DNA of 64,000 bases from Rhizophagus irregularis (GCF_026210795.1 NC_089443.1:124001-188000); one strand, 5' to 3'; shown: positions 33,878 to 47,800, counted from the first letter of the stretch. Numbers and translations: made by a program. The notes: generated by a model from the sequence alone, not told the origin.

Positions 33878-34972
33878 TCACTTCAAATATAAACTTCTAA
33901 TATTTTTAAATCGATTATTGTGTACAAAATCTTTGTTTTCTTTGTTCTTATCTTTATCCATATGATCCAAATAAAAAAAATATTTTACAGGTAAATGAGA
34001 ATTTTCTTTAAAATTATTTGAATTCTCTATGAAAATAAAATTTAAAAAACCAACTCCAAATTTGATACCTTTAGGTGAATCGTAACGGAAAATTAATGTC
34101 ACACAGTTTATGTATAATAACAAGTAAAATTTCGTGAAATAAGCACTTATTGGAAATATCCATAATTCTGTAACAATTATACCATGTAGAATAGACCAAA
34201 TAATAAAACGAGTAATTGTTTCGATAAGTTTTTTGTTTTTACTTTCATCCTCCTCATCTTCCTTATTTTCCATATTATCCATATTCACCTCATTCTTTAT
34301 GTTCTCCTTATCCTTCTCATTCTCCACATTCTCCACATCCTCCACATCCTCCATATTCACCTCATCCTTCTTATTCTCCTTATCCTTCTCATCCTCCTCC
34401 TTACGATAAACAATCAATGATTGTACAATTGAATAGAATATTGCCACAAAACATGGAAAGACTACCCAGATATAATATTTGTAGTCAATCTTAGTTGAAT
34501 GCCTTTTCGGAAAAAATTTGTACATGAATACCAGGTTAAAAATAATTAAAATAATTTGAGACATTGTTAATAAAAATAGTATACGATGTATCCAAACTTT
34601 CCATATTATTTTTTCGTACACGTATTTTATATGTTTCACATCTTCCTCATGAGTTAAATTCTTTTGGTTTAACTTACCATGATTTAACCAAGCTCGAGTA
34701 GCGACAAAGTATATAATAAAAAAAGACAAATGGATCGTATAAAGAATACTAGGCCAAATGATATCATCACTTTTAATCCATAATAAAATTAAAGTTCCAA
34801 TAAAAGGAGTACCAAGAAAGATAGCATCATCAAATATTCTTCTACCAATAGAATTGGTGTAATTCCAATTATCATCAAGAAAATTCGTAGTAAAAAGGAA
34901 TATTGGTAACAAATTATATACAAAAGAGTCCAATATATCAGATTCAGAAGTATATTCAGTATTATCGGTCAT
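33878..34972 (-). CDS. Multi-pass membrane protein with a charged repeat loop, 364 aa
   Basis: Single exon, ATG at 34972 (MTDNTEYTSESDILDSFVYN). Hydrophobic segments lie at about residues 53-67, 72-90, 128-150, 166-188, 258-278 and 280-300, consistent with a multi-pass membrane protein. Between the fourth and fifth lies a highly charged loop with internal repeats (KDEVNMEDVEDVENVENEKD and a second copy KNEVNMDNMENKEDEED). The C-terminus is charged. No family signature is recognised. It is AT-rich like its neighbours, and its promoter side carries a decamer repeat. An intronless gene of this length with an intact frame is very likely real. Confidence 0.75.
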   Translation of the reverse strand: MTDNTEYTSESDILDSFVYNLLPIFLFTTNFLDDNWNYTNSIGRRIFDDAIFLGTPFIGTLILLWIKSDDIIWPSILYTIHLSFFIIYFVATRAWLNHGKLNQKNLTHEEDVKHIKYVYEKIIWKVWIHRILFLLTMSQIILIIFNLVFMYKFFPKRHSTKIDYKYYIWVVFPCFVAIFYSIVQSLIVYRKEEDEKDKENKKDEVNMEDVEDVENVENEKDKENIKNEVNMDNMENKEDEEDESKNKKLIETITRFIIWSILHGIIVTELWIFPISAYFTKFYLLLYINCVTLIFRYDSPKGIKFGVGFLNFIFIENSNNFKENSHLPVKYFFYLDHMDKDKNKENKDFVHNNRFKNIRSLYLK

Positions 34973-34975
34973 AGT

Positions 34976-35092
34976 TAAAGAGTTAAAGAGTTAAAGAGTT
35001 GAAGAGTTGAAGAGTTGAAGAGTTGAAGAGTTGAAGAGTTGAAGAGCTGAATAATTGAAGAGTTGAAGAGTTGAAAAGTTGAAAAGTTGAAG
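34976..35092. repeat. Decamer minisatellite (AGTTGAAGAG) in the 5' flank of the membrane-protein gene
   Basis: About eleven tandem copies of AGTTGAAGAG/AGTTAAAGAG start four bases upstream of the ATG at 34972. On the transcribed strand it is CTCTTCAACT, so it may lie in the 5' UTR or core promoter. Length variation is expected. Confidence 0.85.
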
Positions 35093-35099
35093 GGAAAAA

Positions 35100-36211
35100 T
35101 TGAAAAATAAGATTACAAAAAAAGGTTTTCAAGGAAAGAAAAAATATTTAAATTGGTTTTATGAGATGAGTTAGCATTTGGTATGAAAAAATTTACGTTA
35201 AAGTGATCAAAAAATGTATATAGATTATATGCGTTGGTGCTTCCATCATTATTGCATTATACAGAAAAAATATATAGGCCTTACATTTTAAATTTGAAAC
35301 CTGAACTGGAATTCTTTATAGTTATAAATGTAGAGATTTACATGATTAACATAAAATTTAGTTAACTAATAAATTCATATAATTTATACTATTGTAGCAC
35401 AACAATTTCGATATTCTTTATTTACCTTATTTATTATTATTAAAAAAAAAAATAAAAATGAATGGAAATTTTTATGCATAAAGATACATATAATGAATAC
35501 CAAAACAAAAATTTTTGAAATGCATTATAAAAATGTTTAAGTAAAAAATCATGGTAATCAGTCTGTGGCACAGTTAAATATTTAATCAATCGGTGGCACA
35601 GTTAAATATGATTTTGTAACGAAAGACCATTAAATTATTTAAAAATATATAAGGAAATAAGCTTGCCCATAGTTAATGTTAATGGTTGATCAGTTTTAAT
35701 TTTCAGCTAGTAGAATTAATGAAAATCCGGGTTTACACCGAGCTCGGACCACAATCTGGAAAATTTTTAAAATTTTTGAATATTTGCCAGCCCAGATCCA
35801 GATTCTTGGCTGGGATCCGCTTAAAATATATGTATATGATACGAGAAGGACTCCTAGCAAGTATCCCTGCAAAAAAATCCCTTACTATTACATCCTACCT
35901 ATAAATTCAGTAATAGAGATGGTCTATTGTTCGCGAAGAATCATCTGTGGGAGAGGACATAATAATAAGTTCATTAAGTTGTCACTTATCGAAAGATCTG
36001 TTTGGCCATGTTGAAATTTTAGATTGGTGTTTCACACATATGAAAAAAGAGTAAATATTTTAACTTTATAATCCTGAATTAAATTTAATTTGGATCTTTG
36101 ATGTTTACATGTTTACAATATCTTTCTTTTTGAATATCAACTACCATTTATTTAAAAAACCAATACCATTTATTTAAAACCCACTACCATTTATTTAAAA
36201 ATACCATAAAG
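35100..36211. other. Non-genic stretch
   Basis: A slightly GC-richer block at about 35720-35900 contains open frames on plus but no splice signals or known domain. It includes the partial inverted pair CCAGCCCAGATCC / GGCTGGGATCC. ACCATTTATTTAAAA recurs three times near 36150-36200. Confidence 0.35.
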
Positions 36212-36631
36212 CTAATAGTTAGGACGTTTTTCAATTGCGGTTAACCGACCATCAATTAACTTGAGTTTCTATATTAAATGATACTTAATTAAATAATTTT
36301 ATGCTTTATTATAGAAATAAATAAATCTTTCACTTACTTCATTGATTGAATCCGTTTGATCTTTAGTCATCTTGTAATTAATATATACCGAACCAGCTCC
36401 TACACCCGCAACGAAAGTACATCCGACAATTGTACCTAATTTAAAAAAATTATGTTATTTTAATAAAATTTTCATAAAACATTATTCTTTATTCCTCTTT
36501 TAAACAGGTCAAACCATAATTTACATGTACTGTATGTGATATCAAAAAAAAAAGTATGACTTACCGGCCGTTTTGGAAAAAATACTTTTTCCAATAGACT
36601 TTAGGGAGATATTTTTTAACGTAGAAAGCAT
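36212..36631 (-). CDS. Three-exon small protein, 73 aa, mitochondrial-type N-terminus and one membrane segment
   Basis: Exons (minus): 36631-36565, 36435-36338 and 36268-36212. The introns have good ends (GTAAGT...TTAG and GTAAGT...ATAG) and phases match exactly. The product starts MLSTLKNISLKSIGKSIFSK, an amphipathic, Lys/Ser-rich, acid-free stretch typical of mitochondrial targeting. It is followed by a Gly/Val-rich hydrophobic segment (GTIVGCTFVAGVGAGSVYI) and a charged helix (MTKDQTDSINEKLKLIDGRL) ending EKRPNY. This layout fits a small inner-membrane protein or assembly factor. No named family is recognised. The frame-perfect splicing is the main support. Confidence 0.7.
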
Positions 36632-37903
36632 GATGCGAAGTTTATTTATTTATTATTTTTTAAAAAAAGAAGAATTTGTTGTTTAAGCGAGAAAAAAAAG
36701 TGTAAAAAAAAAAAATTTTTTTTTTACTTATACTTGTTAAATGTCATAATGATTAATTAATTGCAATAATTAGGCTTTTTTTTTGCATGGGTAGATAAAA
36801 TGGCTGGGTAGATGAAATTGTTAAAATTGAGATACTCCGGCAACCTGTATCTTTGGACGATTTACCGGTATGTTGTAATAATCGGAAAGACCGTTCTGCG
36901 CAAAAATAATAAAATAATACTGGCTTTGCGCAAAATAATAATAATAATAATAAATATACAACAAGATATAGTACAGTTTTAATAACTGATAATGAATTAC
37001 ATGTTAGTAATTATTGTACACTTTTCCATTTATCGATGATAATGAATTATAATATATTTTTAATAATTTAATAAGCGGTTATTTTTAAAAAAAAACGAAA
37101 ATTCATGAAACGATATTCTGCATGTAATTTTTGAGGTCATCACTAATCATCTTGACATGTTGCAAATTAAAGGTTAATCATTATATCCGAGTGAAACCAT
37201 TAATAATATCACACGATCAGCAATTACTACAACTTCTACAAGTACTTATTTGACATTTCACAATCACATGATAATCGACCTTAAAAATCGTTGATCACAG
37301 ATCACATGGTAAAACAAAAGATTTAAGTTGCTTAGGTGCCTAGGGAAAACAATTAAACAATTGATGCTAAATACACTAATACACTAAAAGGTATCAAAAA
37401 CGAATTTGTCATATCCCTATAGATGGAAGGGATATTCAAATAACAATCGAATTATCCGGTTGGATAATGCGCGTTTTCTAGAATTCCCAGGTACCCGAGT
37501 AATTTTAATTTTTGTACGACCTAACCGACGATTTTTATCAGATCTATCTCAAATAAAGTAAAGGATTGAAACATTTAATTTATAAAAGATGTATTATGAT
37601 TTATTAAAAAGGAATCACTTAAAAAAATAGTTAGGCATACAAGAAGTAAATTTAGAGTTTTTTATAATGCAGTAAATTTTTTTTTTTCGAAATTTTACTC
37701 CCTTCGAGAGAGAATTTCCTTTTTACAAAGCTTTTAGATATATATGATGAATGGATTCTATTTTAAATTATACAATAATCTATTATTTTTGATAATAATA
37801 ATTAATAATTAAAAAAAAAAAAGATTGTTCAAAATTTTGAAAAAAGTTTTGAAAGTTTTGAAAGGTTAAAAAAAAAAATTCAAAATATTTCAAATATTTT
37901 TTC
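36632..37903. other. Non-genic AT-rich stretch
   Basis: No gene seen. It includes a likely 5' flank of the 73-aa gene and the 3' flank of the hydrolase gene. Confidence 0.35.
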
Positions 37904-39046
37904 TCATGTTAATAATTTATAAGCTTCTAAAGCAATTGCTTCGTGTACAATAGTAGTAACATGAAGATTATCCCAAAACAAGAAATCATCAGGATAATCA
38001 CAAACATGAGTACCATAATGATTAATAGTTAAACATGGTACATTTGAATTTTGATTAGAAAATTTTTCAAAAACTTTTTCAATATCAATTACAAAAGTTT
38101 TAATTTTACCAAAATCAAATTTTAAAACGTCAAGTGCTTGTTTAAGTAACATATTATGATCATTAACAAGTTTTGATAAAAAAGCTCTTTCCGATTCATT
38201 TGATCTTGAAAATCCCGGAAAATCAGCAATATTTGGTAAAGTTGTAACCAATATATTAACAGCTCCAACTTCAATATATAATGTTTGTAAATTAGTTATA
38301 AATTGACCGATTACTTGTTCAGGACTAACTATTCCTGGACCATGTCTAATTGTATGAATATAATCATTACCAAAAGATGTAACCTTTTTAAATGAATACA
38401 AATTAATTAATTTGATCATCTTAAAAGAGAATAGTAATAATAATAATATTTATAATAATAATAATTACCACATATAAATTTTCATTTCCTTTATAACTTA
38501 TTCCTTCTTCATGTGCTTCATTCACATAATCATTAACTTGTTGTCTAATCCCAGGAACTTCAATTTCATCATTAAATCCAGATGAACTAGGTACAGACAA
38601 AGAACTATAAAAATATAAATGAAATGTTTTTTAAGTTACCAAAATTTTTTTAAAAAAAATAAATAAAAAAATAAATTTACTTTATTGTTGCGCCGCCTGC
38701 AGCATAATTGACTGAATTCAAACCAAGTTTCTTTGATAAATATTCGACCCAAACTGGACCATTAGTAAATCTTCCTTCAAAATATGGAGGAGGGGGGAAG
38801 GAACCGTCTGATATTTTAAATACTCCATTCCCATTATCTTTTTTTTTTTATTAAAAATGAAATTTAATATAATGAAAGGGAAAATGTAAAAAAATATAAA
38901 AATATTTTCATTTTTTTACCGGAATAAGAGTCACCAAGTACAATCATGGAATCTAACTTTATTGCAAATATTGAATCTTCGAAAAATAATAGTATTATGA
39001 ATAATATTGATAGGAAGAGACTGTATGATTTAATAATCGATTCCAT
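37904..39046 (-). CDS. Secreted SGNH/GDSL-family hydrolase, 299 aa, four exons
   Basis: Exons (minus): 39046-38920, 38837-38681, 38604-38469 and 38383-37904, all in phase. The N-terminus has a signal-peptide-like hydrophobic core (residues about 8-22). Block I is VLGDSYSDNGNG with the catalytic Ser at 40. A Gly-rich block II follows (YAAGGAT), then FGND in block III (about residue 147), and DNLH in block V (Asp278, His281). These are the SGNH landmarks of GDSL esterases/lipases, which cleave ester bonds in lipids or acetylated polysaccharides. [15 protein letters not shown] is the usual stretch after block I in fungal and plant members. The length is normal for the family. The first part of exon 4 (before VTSFGND) is assigned to the intron because it breaks the block III alignment. 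Confidence 0.9.
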
Positions 39047-40426
39047 TTTTTTTTAAAAAAAAAAATTTTTAAATCGTGAAAAATTAAAAAGAAAGTAAAA
39101 AGCTGAAAAAAATAAAAAAATAAAAATTGACCGACAGCGGTTAAAAGTTTTTAAGCATAAAGAATTATTGTATTATATTGGATGAATTTTATATCATACC
39201 ACTCCTATTATAGTTATTCAATTAAATTTATACAACAAACATCTTGATACTTTAATGATGAACCATTATGCATCATGTAACTCCATATCTTGTTAAATAA
39301 TAAGAGTAACGCTCAGCCACCATAGGACAAAAGTCTTGGCAAACAATTTTTTTTTAGATTCTATGAAAATTTTTTCTAAAACAAGTAAATTCATTTATTT
39401 ATTACGTTAGAGGTTTTGGACCAGTTGCATATTATAAATCAATTTTCTATTTAGCGTAGATTGTAATTTGACATTCTTTCCTTTCCTTTTCATAACAGTT
39501 ACCATGTTTTATGGATAAAGTTCAGAACGGAAATTAAGTTGATATATATATAGATTATTTATAGATATATACTGTATATATATATGATGATCATCTTAAA
39601 TTATATTTATTATATTTTTAAATTTAAAAAAAATTATTTAATTAAAAAGGATTCAAAAAAAAATTTTAATACTTTTTTTTATTCTTTATAATTCATAAAA
39701 TAATTATGAATGTGATTATTTATTAATATAAAATTATGACAGATGCATTATATGATAAAAAAAGTGATCAGCAACTGTGGCTTTCTTGATTTTATATGGT
39801 AACCCATCAAAATTCTTTCTAATTAGAAAAAAATTACTTCGGTAACAATTAAACAAAAAAAAAAAAAATATTTTTATTTTTCTCCTTGAATAGCAAGTTT
39901 TTCCGTGGTTTGATAACTAATCATGTGATTATTTTTACATAAGAAAATTAACGAATCCACAAAGTTCGTTAAAAAAGTTGTCAAAATAAAACGACAAAAA
40001 AAAAAATCATACGATAACTTGGGGATATAATATAATATATTATTATATATTATTATATTGTATTTTTGTATTTTATAATTGATATGCATGAATCATATAA
40101 CGTAAATATCGTAAGATTTCAAAATTGGGATTATTGTGATTAGGTTATTGTTACAAATTTTTACAATTACAAAGTTCACGAGTAAATTTTGTACCTACAT
40201 AAAAAAATTTTTTTTTCCGAAGTAACTAATTCAAATAAATTATTATTATTAGAATGAATTTTAAAAACGATTAAAATATTATGGTATATCTAATATATCA
40301 GATATAGTATCTAGGTATCTGGGTATCTAATATCTACCAACAATCTAAGTAAAAGAAAGAAAAACCTTTTTTTTAAAAAAAATATATATATATTTATATA
40401 ATATATATAAAAAGAAATATACTTAC
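39047..40426. other. Non-genic AT-rich stretch
   Basis: A 71-codon minus frame at 39874-40089 ends MISYQTTEKLAIQGEK and could be a terminal exon of the small gene starting at 40539. No clean splice connection was found. Confidence 0.3.
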
Positions 40427-40539
40427 TTGTACAGTATCCATTTACCTTTTTCTTTATTTCTCTTTTTCTTAACATTGTTGTTAATATTGTGCACGGTTCG
40501 GTTACATTCCAATCGGGAAGTTCGTGTAATAAATCTCAT
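40427..40539 (-). CDS. Possible first exon of a small gene
   Basis: ATG at 40539 opens MRFITRTSRLECNRTVHNIN then a Lys/Arg-rich stretch ending GKWILY, and meets a consensus donor (GTAAGT) after base 40427. An acceptor TTTACTTAG about 80 nt on would add KLLVDIRYPDT and a stop, giving about 48 aa. The Arg/Thr-rich, acid-poor start resembles a mitochondrial presequence. The downstream exon is uncertain. Confidence 0.35.
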
Positions 40540-41767
40540 CTTTAAAACTTTATTGGGTGAATTGAATCACAAGATGAACACAAAATCCAAATTTGAATAA
40601 AAAATAGCCAAATATTTAATAAATATTTAATAAGTCATCTGATCATATGAATGATATTATTCAATTTCTTGTGTTTCATTAAAAATCAAATGAAATTATT
40701 GGTATTTATTTTTTTTTACCAAGAAATTCTGAAATGTTTTGATTGGCATCTTTCCAGTTACCCGTTAATCCTGTAATCTTTGTTAATATTGTAAATATTG
40801 TAATCCCTGTTAATCTTTGTAATCTTTGATTGAAGATCATCTAAATTATATTGATGCCGTAATATAAATACAAGTATACCTCAAAACCTCAAATATTTTT
40901 TTTACAATCCGTAATGTGAAATAATTCAAAACCATCTCTGAAACATATTATATGAATTTAGTGAATTTTAGTGAATCCTTTAAACATTTTTAATCCGTTT
41001 CAAAATTATATATAAATATTTTTTTACAAATTTAGTCACAATCTTATGATTTTGAAGGCGCAATTTGAAATTTTTAACAAATTAGTAATGGATCGAATGA
41101 CATCAGTAGAATTAGCCCTTATTAATATTATAAATGGCCCGTCACTAATCCATAATATTTTAACATTGTTATTTTTTTAACATTAGAAAACTCGACCTAA
41201 TAGTCCCAATCCTGATTTTCGCGTAACTCCGTGATAAACCTGATAAACCTGTTATACAAAAGTCTATCCCTTATTTTAATATTTTTTTACTTTTTTTATC
41301 TTTAAACAGGATTTTTTTTTCCCCGCGAAAAAAGAATTTTCTTGCGTCATGACGTGGGTAAATTTTTGATTTCTGTAACACTCCAACTCCAAAAATTTTC
41401 TCTTAAAAATAAAATAATTGTTCTCTAATTTTTTTTTTAGAAAATTTGAAGGGTAACAAGTGTTTCAATAAGTAGTACTAAACGACTGTAAAATATAAAA
41501 TTGGTAATGTTGTTAGCTTAAAATATTCATTCATTGGTAGCTTTTTTTGTAGATCTTCCAAATCATCATGCTCTATAATTATACGTATTAAGTCATACTT
41601 TGTGTATCAATGCATATTATTATTATACCAATAACCTATATAAATAATGATGCAGAAAATTCTAATAAACTTTTTACCATTAAAAATTTTTTCTCGAAAA
41701 AACCACCACGCTGGCTCGCTGGTAATTTAGTATTATTCATTTTTTTTAAAGGACAAATTAATTGGGA

Positions 41768-41799
<32 letters not shown>

Positions 41800-41886
41800 G
41801 GAAATTTATTCATCATATTTTAAAAAAAAAACTTTTTATACTTTCTTTTTTTATTTTAATTGGATCAAAATTTTTTTTTGAAGATA
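40540..41886. other. Non-genic stretch upstream of the kelch gene
   Basis: No gene. Contains an (ATA)n run at about 41770-41790 and the presumed promoter of the kelch gene. Confidence 0.35.
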
Positions 41887-44800
41887 ATGAGTTCATCACC
41901 ATCACCATCATCATCATCAACAAAATCTAAACAAAATAATAAGACTTATCCATGGTCTCAAAAAAAATTAAGTTCCTTTAACCCTTTTCCCCGTTATAAT
42001 TTATCTTCGAGTCAATATACTATTAATGATAAATTATATTTATTTGGTGGTATTTCTCATGATAAAACAACTAATGATGTTTTCACTATTGAAATTAGTA
42101 AGTGATTGAGAGTTTTTTAGTTATTATTGGGTTTTTTAAATGGGAATGGGTTTTTAAATGGTTTGTTAAATGGGTTGTTAAAAATGTTATTGAGAGTTAT
42201 TGAAAAATTATTAAAATTTACGAAATTCATCAAAACTATCAAAAGTTGTCAAAATTTATCAAAATATATTAAAATATATCAAAATTTATTAAAAAGTTAT
42301 TAAAAGTTATCAAAAGATTAAATAATTCATGGTATTTTGACTAGATCAATTTAATTTTAGTTTGATTTATTAAATTTACTTGGTTTAGTTGATTCTTTTT
42401 TTATTTATTTTGGTCATATATACTTTTGATTATATATATTTAATATTTATTAATACTTTTGTAATCAATTTATTAGATACACTTAACGTTCTACCTGTTT
42501 TCTCATCGGGTGCAATACCGAAACCTAGATGTCTTCATACTCAAGTAAACGTTGGAGCAAATCTTTTTGGTAAAAAATTTATGGATATATTATGTCAATT
42601 TTTTTTTTTTGTGGATTTCAACATAATAAATTAATTTATCTTTTTTTCCCCTCAATGAAATTTAGTTTTCGGTGGTAAACTTGATAATTCTAATGAAAAA
42701 TTAGATAATGACATTTATATCCTTGATACTGGTAAAAAAAATGATGCATCCTTTATTCTTTATTAGTTAATTAAATTTAAATTAAATTGATTAAAATTAA
42801 TTTTATATATTGTTCATTTAAATTTATATAGATGCTAAAGATATGAAATTTGTTTGGAGTAAACCATCAATGTCTGGTAGTCTTCCTGATGGAAGATATG
42901 GTCATACATCTACACTTATCGGAACAACTGTATATATTTTTGGTGGTCAAGATTATATGAATCATTTAAATGATTTGATTTCTTTTGATATAAAGAATTT
43001 TAAACTTCAAAAGAAGAAGAATAAATTTAAATTATCTTTAGGCAAAGGTAAATAAAAAAATTTATATTATAATATGTTAGATATAAGATGAGGTATAAGA
43101 CGATGTTAAGGTTAAGGTATAATAAGGTATAGGATTGGAGAATATGGGTCTTTCCGTCTACAATAGCATCCGCCTACAAATAGCCATCGCCTACAAATAT
43201 GCAAAATCAAATAGCATCCGCCTATAAATAGCCATCCGCGCTTACAAATATGCAAAATCAAGTACCTTAATTATGCATCCGTCTACAAATATCCAAAATC
43301 AAATACCTTAATTATGCATCCGTCTACAAATATCCAAAATCAAATACCTTAATTATGCATCCGTCTACAAATATCCAAAATCAAATATCTAACTCGTGCA
43401 TCCCTTCTACAAGTATGTAAAACAAATGATTAAAATTTGTACATCTCTTTTTTTTTTAGGACATAATAATGTTTTACCTTCATGGAGTTTTATTATTCCA
43501 AATAATTCACCTCCACCTCCAAGAAGCGGTCATGTTTCCTGTGTATATGAAAATAAAATATATATGTAAGTATAAAATACCCATTTTATATTATACAGTA
43601 TATATTTTAATAATAAAAATAATAAATTTTTTTTTTTTAGATTTGGTGGTAGTGATGGAGATACGTATTATAATGATACATGGTGTTATGATATACAAGA
43701 AAATGTTTGGACAGAATTATCTTGTATAGGGTATATACCAACTCCAAGAGAATATCATGGTGCTACAATTGTAAATGATGTTATGTATATTTTTGGTGGA
43801 AGAGTAAAAGAAGGATATGAATTGGGAGATTTATGTGCTTTCCGAATATCAAGTAAAAAAAAATATATTTTTTAAATTTATCGTTTATCCTGTTTTATTA
43901 TTATTATAATTATTATTCTTTTTCTGATTTAATTTTTTTTTTCCTTCTCTCCCTCCGCTTCTACTTTCGCTTCTACGCTTCTACTTCCACTACTACTACT
44001 ACTTCCACTCGCACTTCTACTTCCACTTCTACTTCTACTCTCCCACTCCCACTCCCACTCCCACTCCTACTCCAACTCCAACTTCTACTTCCACTCTCAC
44101 TTCAACTCTCGCTCTAGATTTAAGATGGTATAAATTCCCGAATCTTGGTCCATCTCCAAGTCCTCGATTTGGACTTACAATGACTTTATCTCAAGATAAA
44201 GTTTATATTTTTGGTGGTGATTCTTTTCATACAAGACCAGATGAAGATGGAACAATACATATTTTAGATACTTGTAAGTTTATAATTCTAAAATTAGTTT
44301 GTAAAATAGATTATTATTTTTTTATATATTTGTATATATATATATATGTATATATATTATATTCTTTTTGATTCAATAGCAAAAATAAAGTTTCCGACTG
44401 GTACTAAATTAGCACAACCAAATCCTTCGGAAAAGAATCCTACAAAACCAGAAAATTCTATAGTTTTACCTTTCGATGCTTGTAAGTTGTAATTAACTTA
44501 AAAGCGCGATTCCAAGAAACATGTTCTTTACTAATTTAATTCATTCATTTCCTTTATTTTTTTTAAAAAAATATTTTCTTTATTGAATTCCTTTTTCTTT
44601 TCTTTTCTTTTCTTTTTTTTATATTTTATTTTTATTTTATTTTATTTTTATTTTTATTTTTCTTTCTTTCTTTTTTCTTTATTTTTTTTTCTTTATTTTT
44701 TTTTCTATTATCTTTTCTCGTAATTCACGTACATAATTCACCCAATTCACCCTATTTACCCAATTTCATCCAATTCATGATTCACAGCGAAAATAAAAAT

Positions 44801-47800
44801 TCCAACTGGAACTCAATCAACAAAACCAACAGTTCAACAAACTTCAGAAGAGAATTCAATAAATCCAATACAACAAGGTTTATCCCCTCCGCCACGACCG
44901 ATGTCATCTCAATCTTCTGATGCTTGTAAGTTATAATCATAATAGCTTAAGCAACTAATACATTATAAACATTTTTTATCTTATTCAACTAATACAAACA
45001 AAATCTTCAATTTTTTTTTTTTCTTCTAAGCAAAAACAAAAGAAACTCGTCCAACAAGAACAGTACTTGACCAAATTCCGGAAGAAAATTCTTCAGAATT
45101 AGAAAAAGTCATGTCATCTTCATCAATTATACCGCCACAACCCAAACCTCCATCACTTCCATTACCACCACCACCACCACAACCACAACAACAATTACAA
45201 TCTCCTCCTCCTCCATCACAACCTCCACCAACTGGTTCTCAAAAATCATCTAAAGGTAAAGAAGTAGATCGAGGTCCAGTATCAATGATATCACCTCCAA
45301 CAATTTCACAACCAAAAGTTATAACTAGTGGAATAATAATGTCACAAGGACCTCCTCCTCCTACAGTTTTGAAAGGAAAGCTCCATGAAGGTGCTAATAT
45401 TTTTCAATCACAAAATTATTCACCTACTAACTCTGAATATAGTTCATATGAATTACAAACATTACAAACAATAGGTCCTAATGAAAAACCTCTATCACGT
45501 AATCATTCTCTCAATAATCATAATAATAGTAATAATAAAAATAATAACAATAATAATAATCGTATTTCAAGTATTTATTCACAAGATATGAATGTTTGGA
45601 TGAAGTCTGGACAAGACACATCATTTAAAAGAGAACATTTTGAAATTCAAGGAGTAATTCCGGAAGATTCAACCACGACTACAACTTCAAATGAAATTTA
45701 CAAAAATACTAATAATCAACTATCAAATCAACGAATGCATCGTCGTACTGCTTCACAAGAATTACCAGTTACTTCAGCTCCAAGAATGTTGTCACGGAGA
45801 AGAATTTCTATTGATAATTATAAAAAGCCAACAGCACAAGAATTACCAACAAATTATTCCCCACGTGTGTTTCCTATAAGAAGAGCTTCAGCAGATAATT
45901 ATTCACGAATGACAGATTTTCCATCAAGAAGAACTCCTAACGAAAATCAAAGATTAAGTGAATTTTCCTCGAAAGGAACTTTGGTAAATAATCAAATGTC
46001 AACTTCACCAACGAGGGAACTTTCTTTACGGAGAACTTCTATTGATGATCAGAAACCACCTTTAATAACAGAAAAATCATCAAAAAGGGCTTTGGTAAAT
46101 AATCAAAGAACAAACTCGCCAATAAAAGAAGTAACAGAATTATCCTCTAAAAAGACATCTAATAATATTCATAGAGCAATCTCACCAATAACAGAGTTAA
46201 CAGAAACAACAGAAACGACAGAAACAACAGAATTGTCATCGAAAAAGACTTTGGTTGATGATCAAGAAATAACTTCTTCGGTAACAGAAACAACAGAATT
46301 ATCCGATCAAATAAATTCGTTAATAACAGAAATAACAGAATTAGCTTCAAAAAGGACTTATGTTGATGATCAAGAATTAATCTCTCCAATAACGGAAGTA
46401 ACAGATACAACGGATTTGTCATCGAGAAAGACTTTAGTTGATGATCAAGAATCAATCTCACCAATAACGGAAGTGACAGATACAACAGATTTGTCATCGA
46501 GAAAGACTTTGGTTGATGATCAAGAATCAATCTCTCCAATAACAGAATCAACAGATACAACGGATTTGTCATCGAAAAAGACTTTGGTTGATGATCAAGA
46601 AACAGTTTCTCCAATAACAGAATCAAAAAAGAATTTGGTTAATGATCAAAAATCCTCTTCGCCAATATTGAAATCTTCTCCACCAATATTGAAATCTCTT
46701 ACCAATAACCAGACAATTTCACCTACGACAGATTCTATTGATGATCAAAAAGCAATATCGCCTATTACGGAATCTACAGATGATCAAAGTACAACTTCAC
46801 CATTTACAGAATCTCCAACTTCTATTGATAATCAAAATATGACTTTAATTAATAATACAAGTATGATATCTGAAATAATTCCAACAATTCCAATAATAAC
46901 AAGTCCTAAAACTTTATTAACTTCACGAAAGAAAGAATTGAATAAAACAGATGATAATCATGAAGAAAAAATTAAAAATATTCGAAATATATTAAATAAT
47001 ACTAGAAATAGTTGTTCTCCTACTTTACCAGCTGTTTCAACTACTTCAATTGATAGAAATACGAAAAGAGATTCATTAGATTCTATAGCTTCATCAGATT
47101 CAAATCAAAGTAGTAATAGTTCATTATCAAATCGTAGAAATGGTAAAGAAATTCGTCCACGTGGTGCAAGACCTATGAATGGTAATAAACCAAATAATGG
47201 TTCTCCTTTATGTATGAGTATAGATTCTGAGGATATAGATCGAAATAATTTATTACAATTAAGAAAAAAATTAAATCGAACGAAATTATCTGATTCTTCC
47301 GATGATTTATCTGCTCCTTCTTCACCTAGTGAAATAGTTATTTATAAAAGAAGTAATGAAGATACACCAGTATTACAACATTCACGATCACAATCATCTA
47401 ATTCTTCTGTATCAGATTTTAAATTAAACAATGATAATAATGATGATAATAATGAGGAAGAAATTCAACCTGAAATAGATGAAAATGAGAGTGCAAGTTC
47501 AATATATGAGAATGATGATGATGATGTGGATATAATTTCGACATCACCACCTCAATCATATGCTAATATAGACGATGAGAATTTAATACAAGAACTTGAA
47601 CAACATAAATCAAATATAGAAGAATTAAAACAAAGAGAATCATGGTATAAAGCTGAACTGGATTCGGCACGTAAATCAGGATATACACCCGAATTATTTG
47701 ATAATGTTAATAATAATGATGATATTGATAATTCAATAGGAGAAATTGAACAAATGTTAATTAATGAAGTAGATGATGATAATATAGATGATGTTAATAC

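Noticed and set aside
46159-46626. 155-codon minus-strand frame in the kelch gene
   Set aside because: Shadow of the tandem LSSKKTLVDDQE protein repeat on the plus strand.
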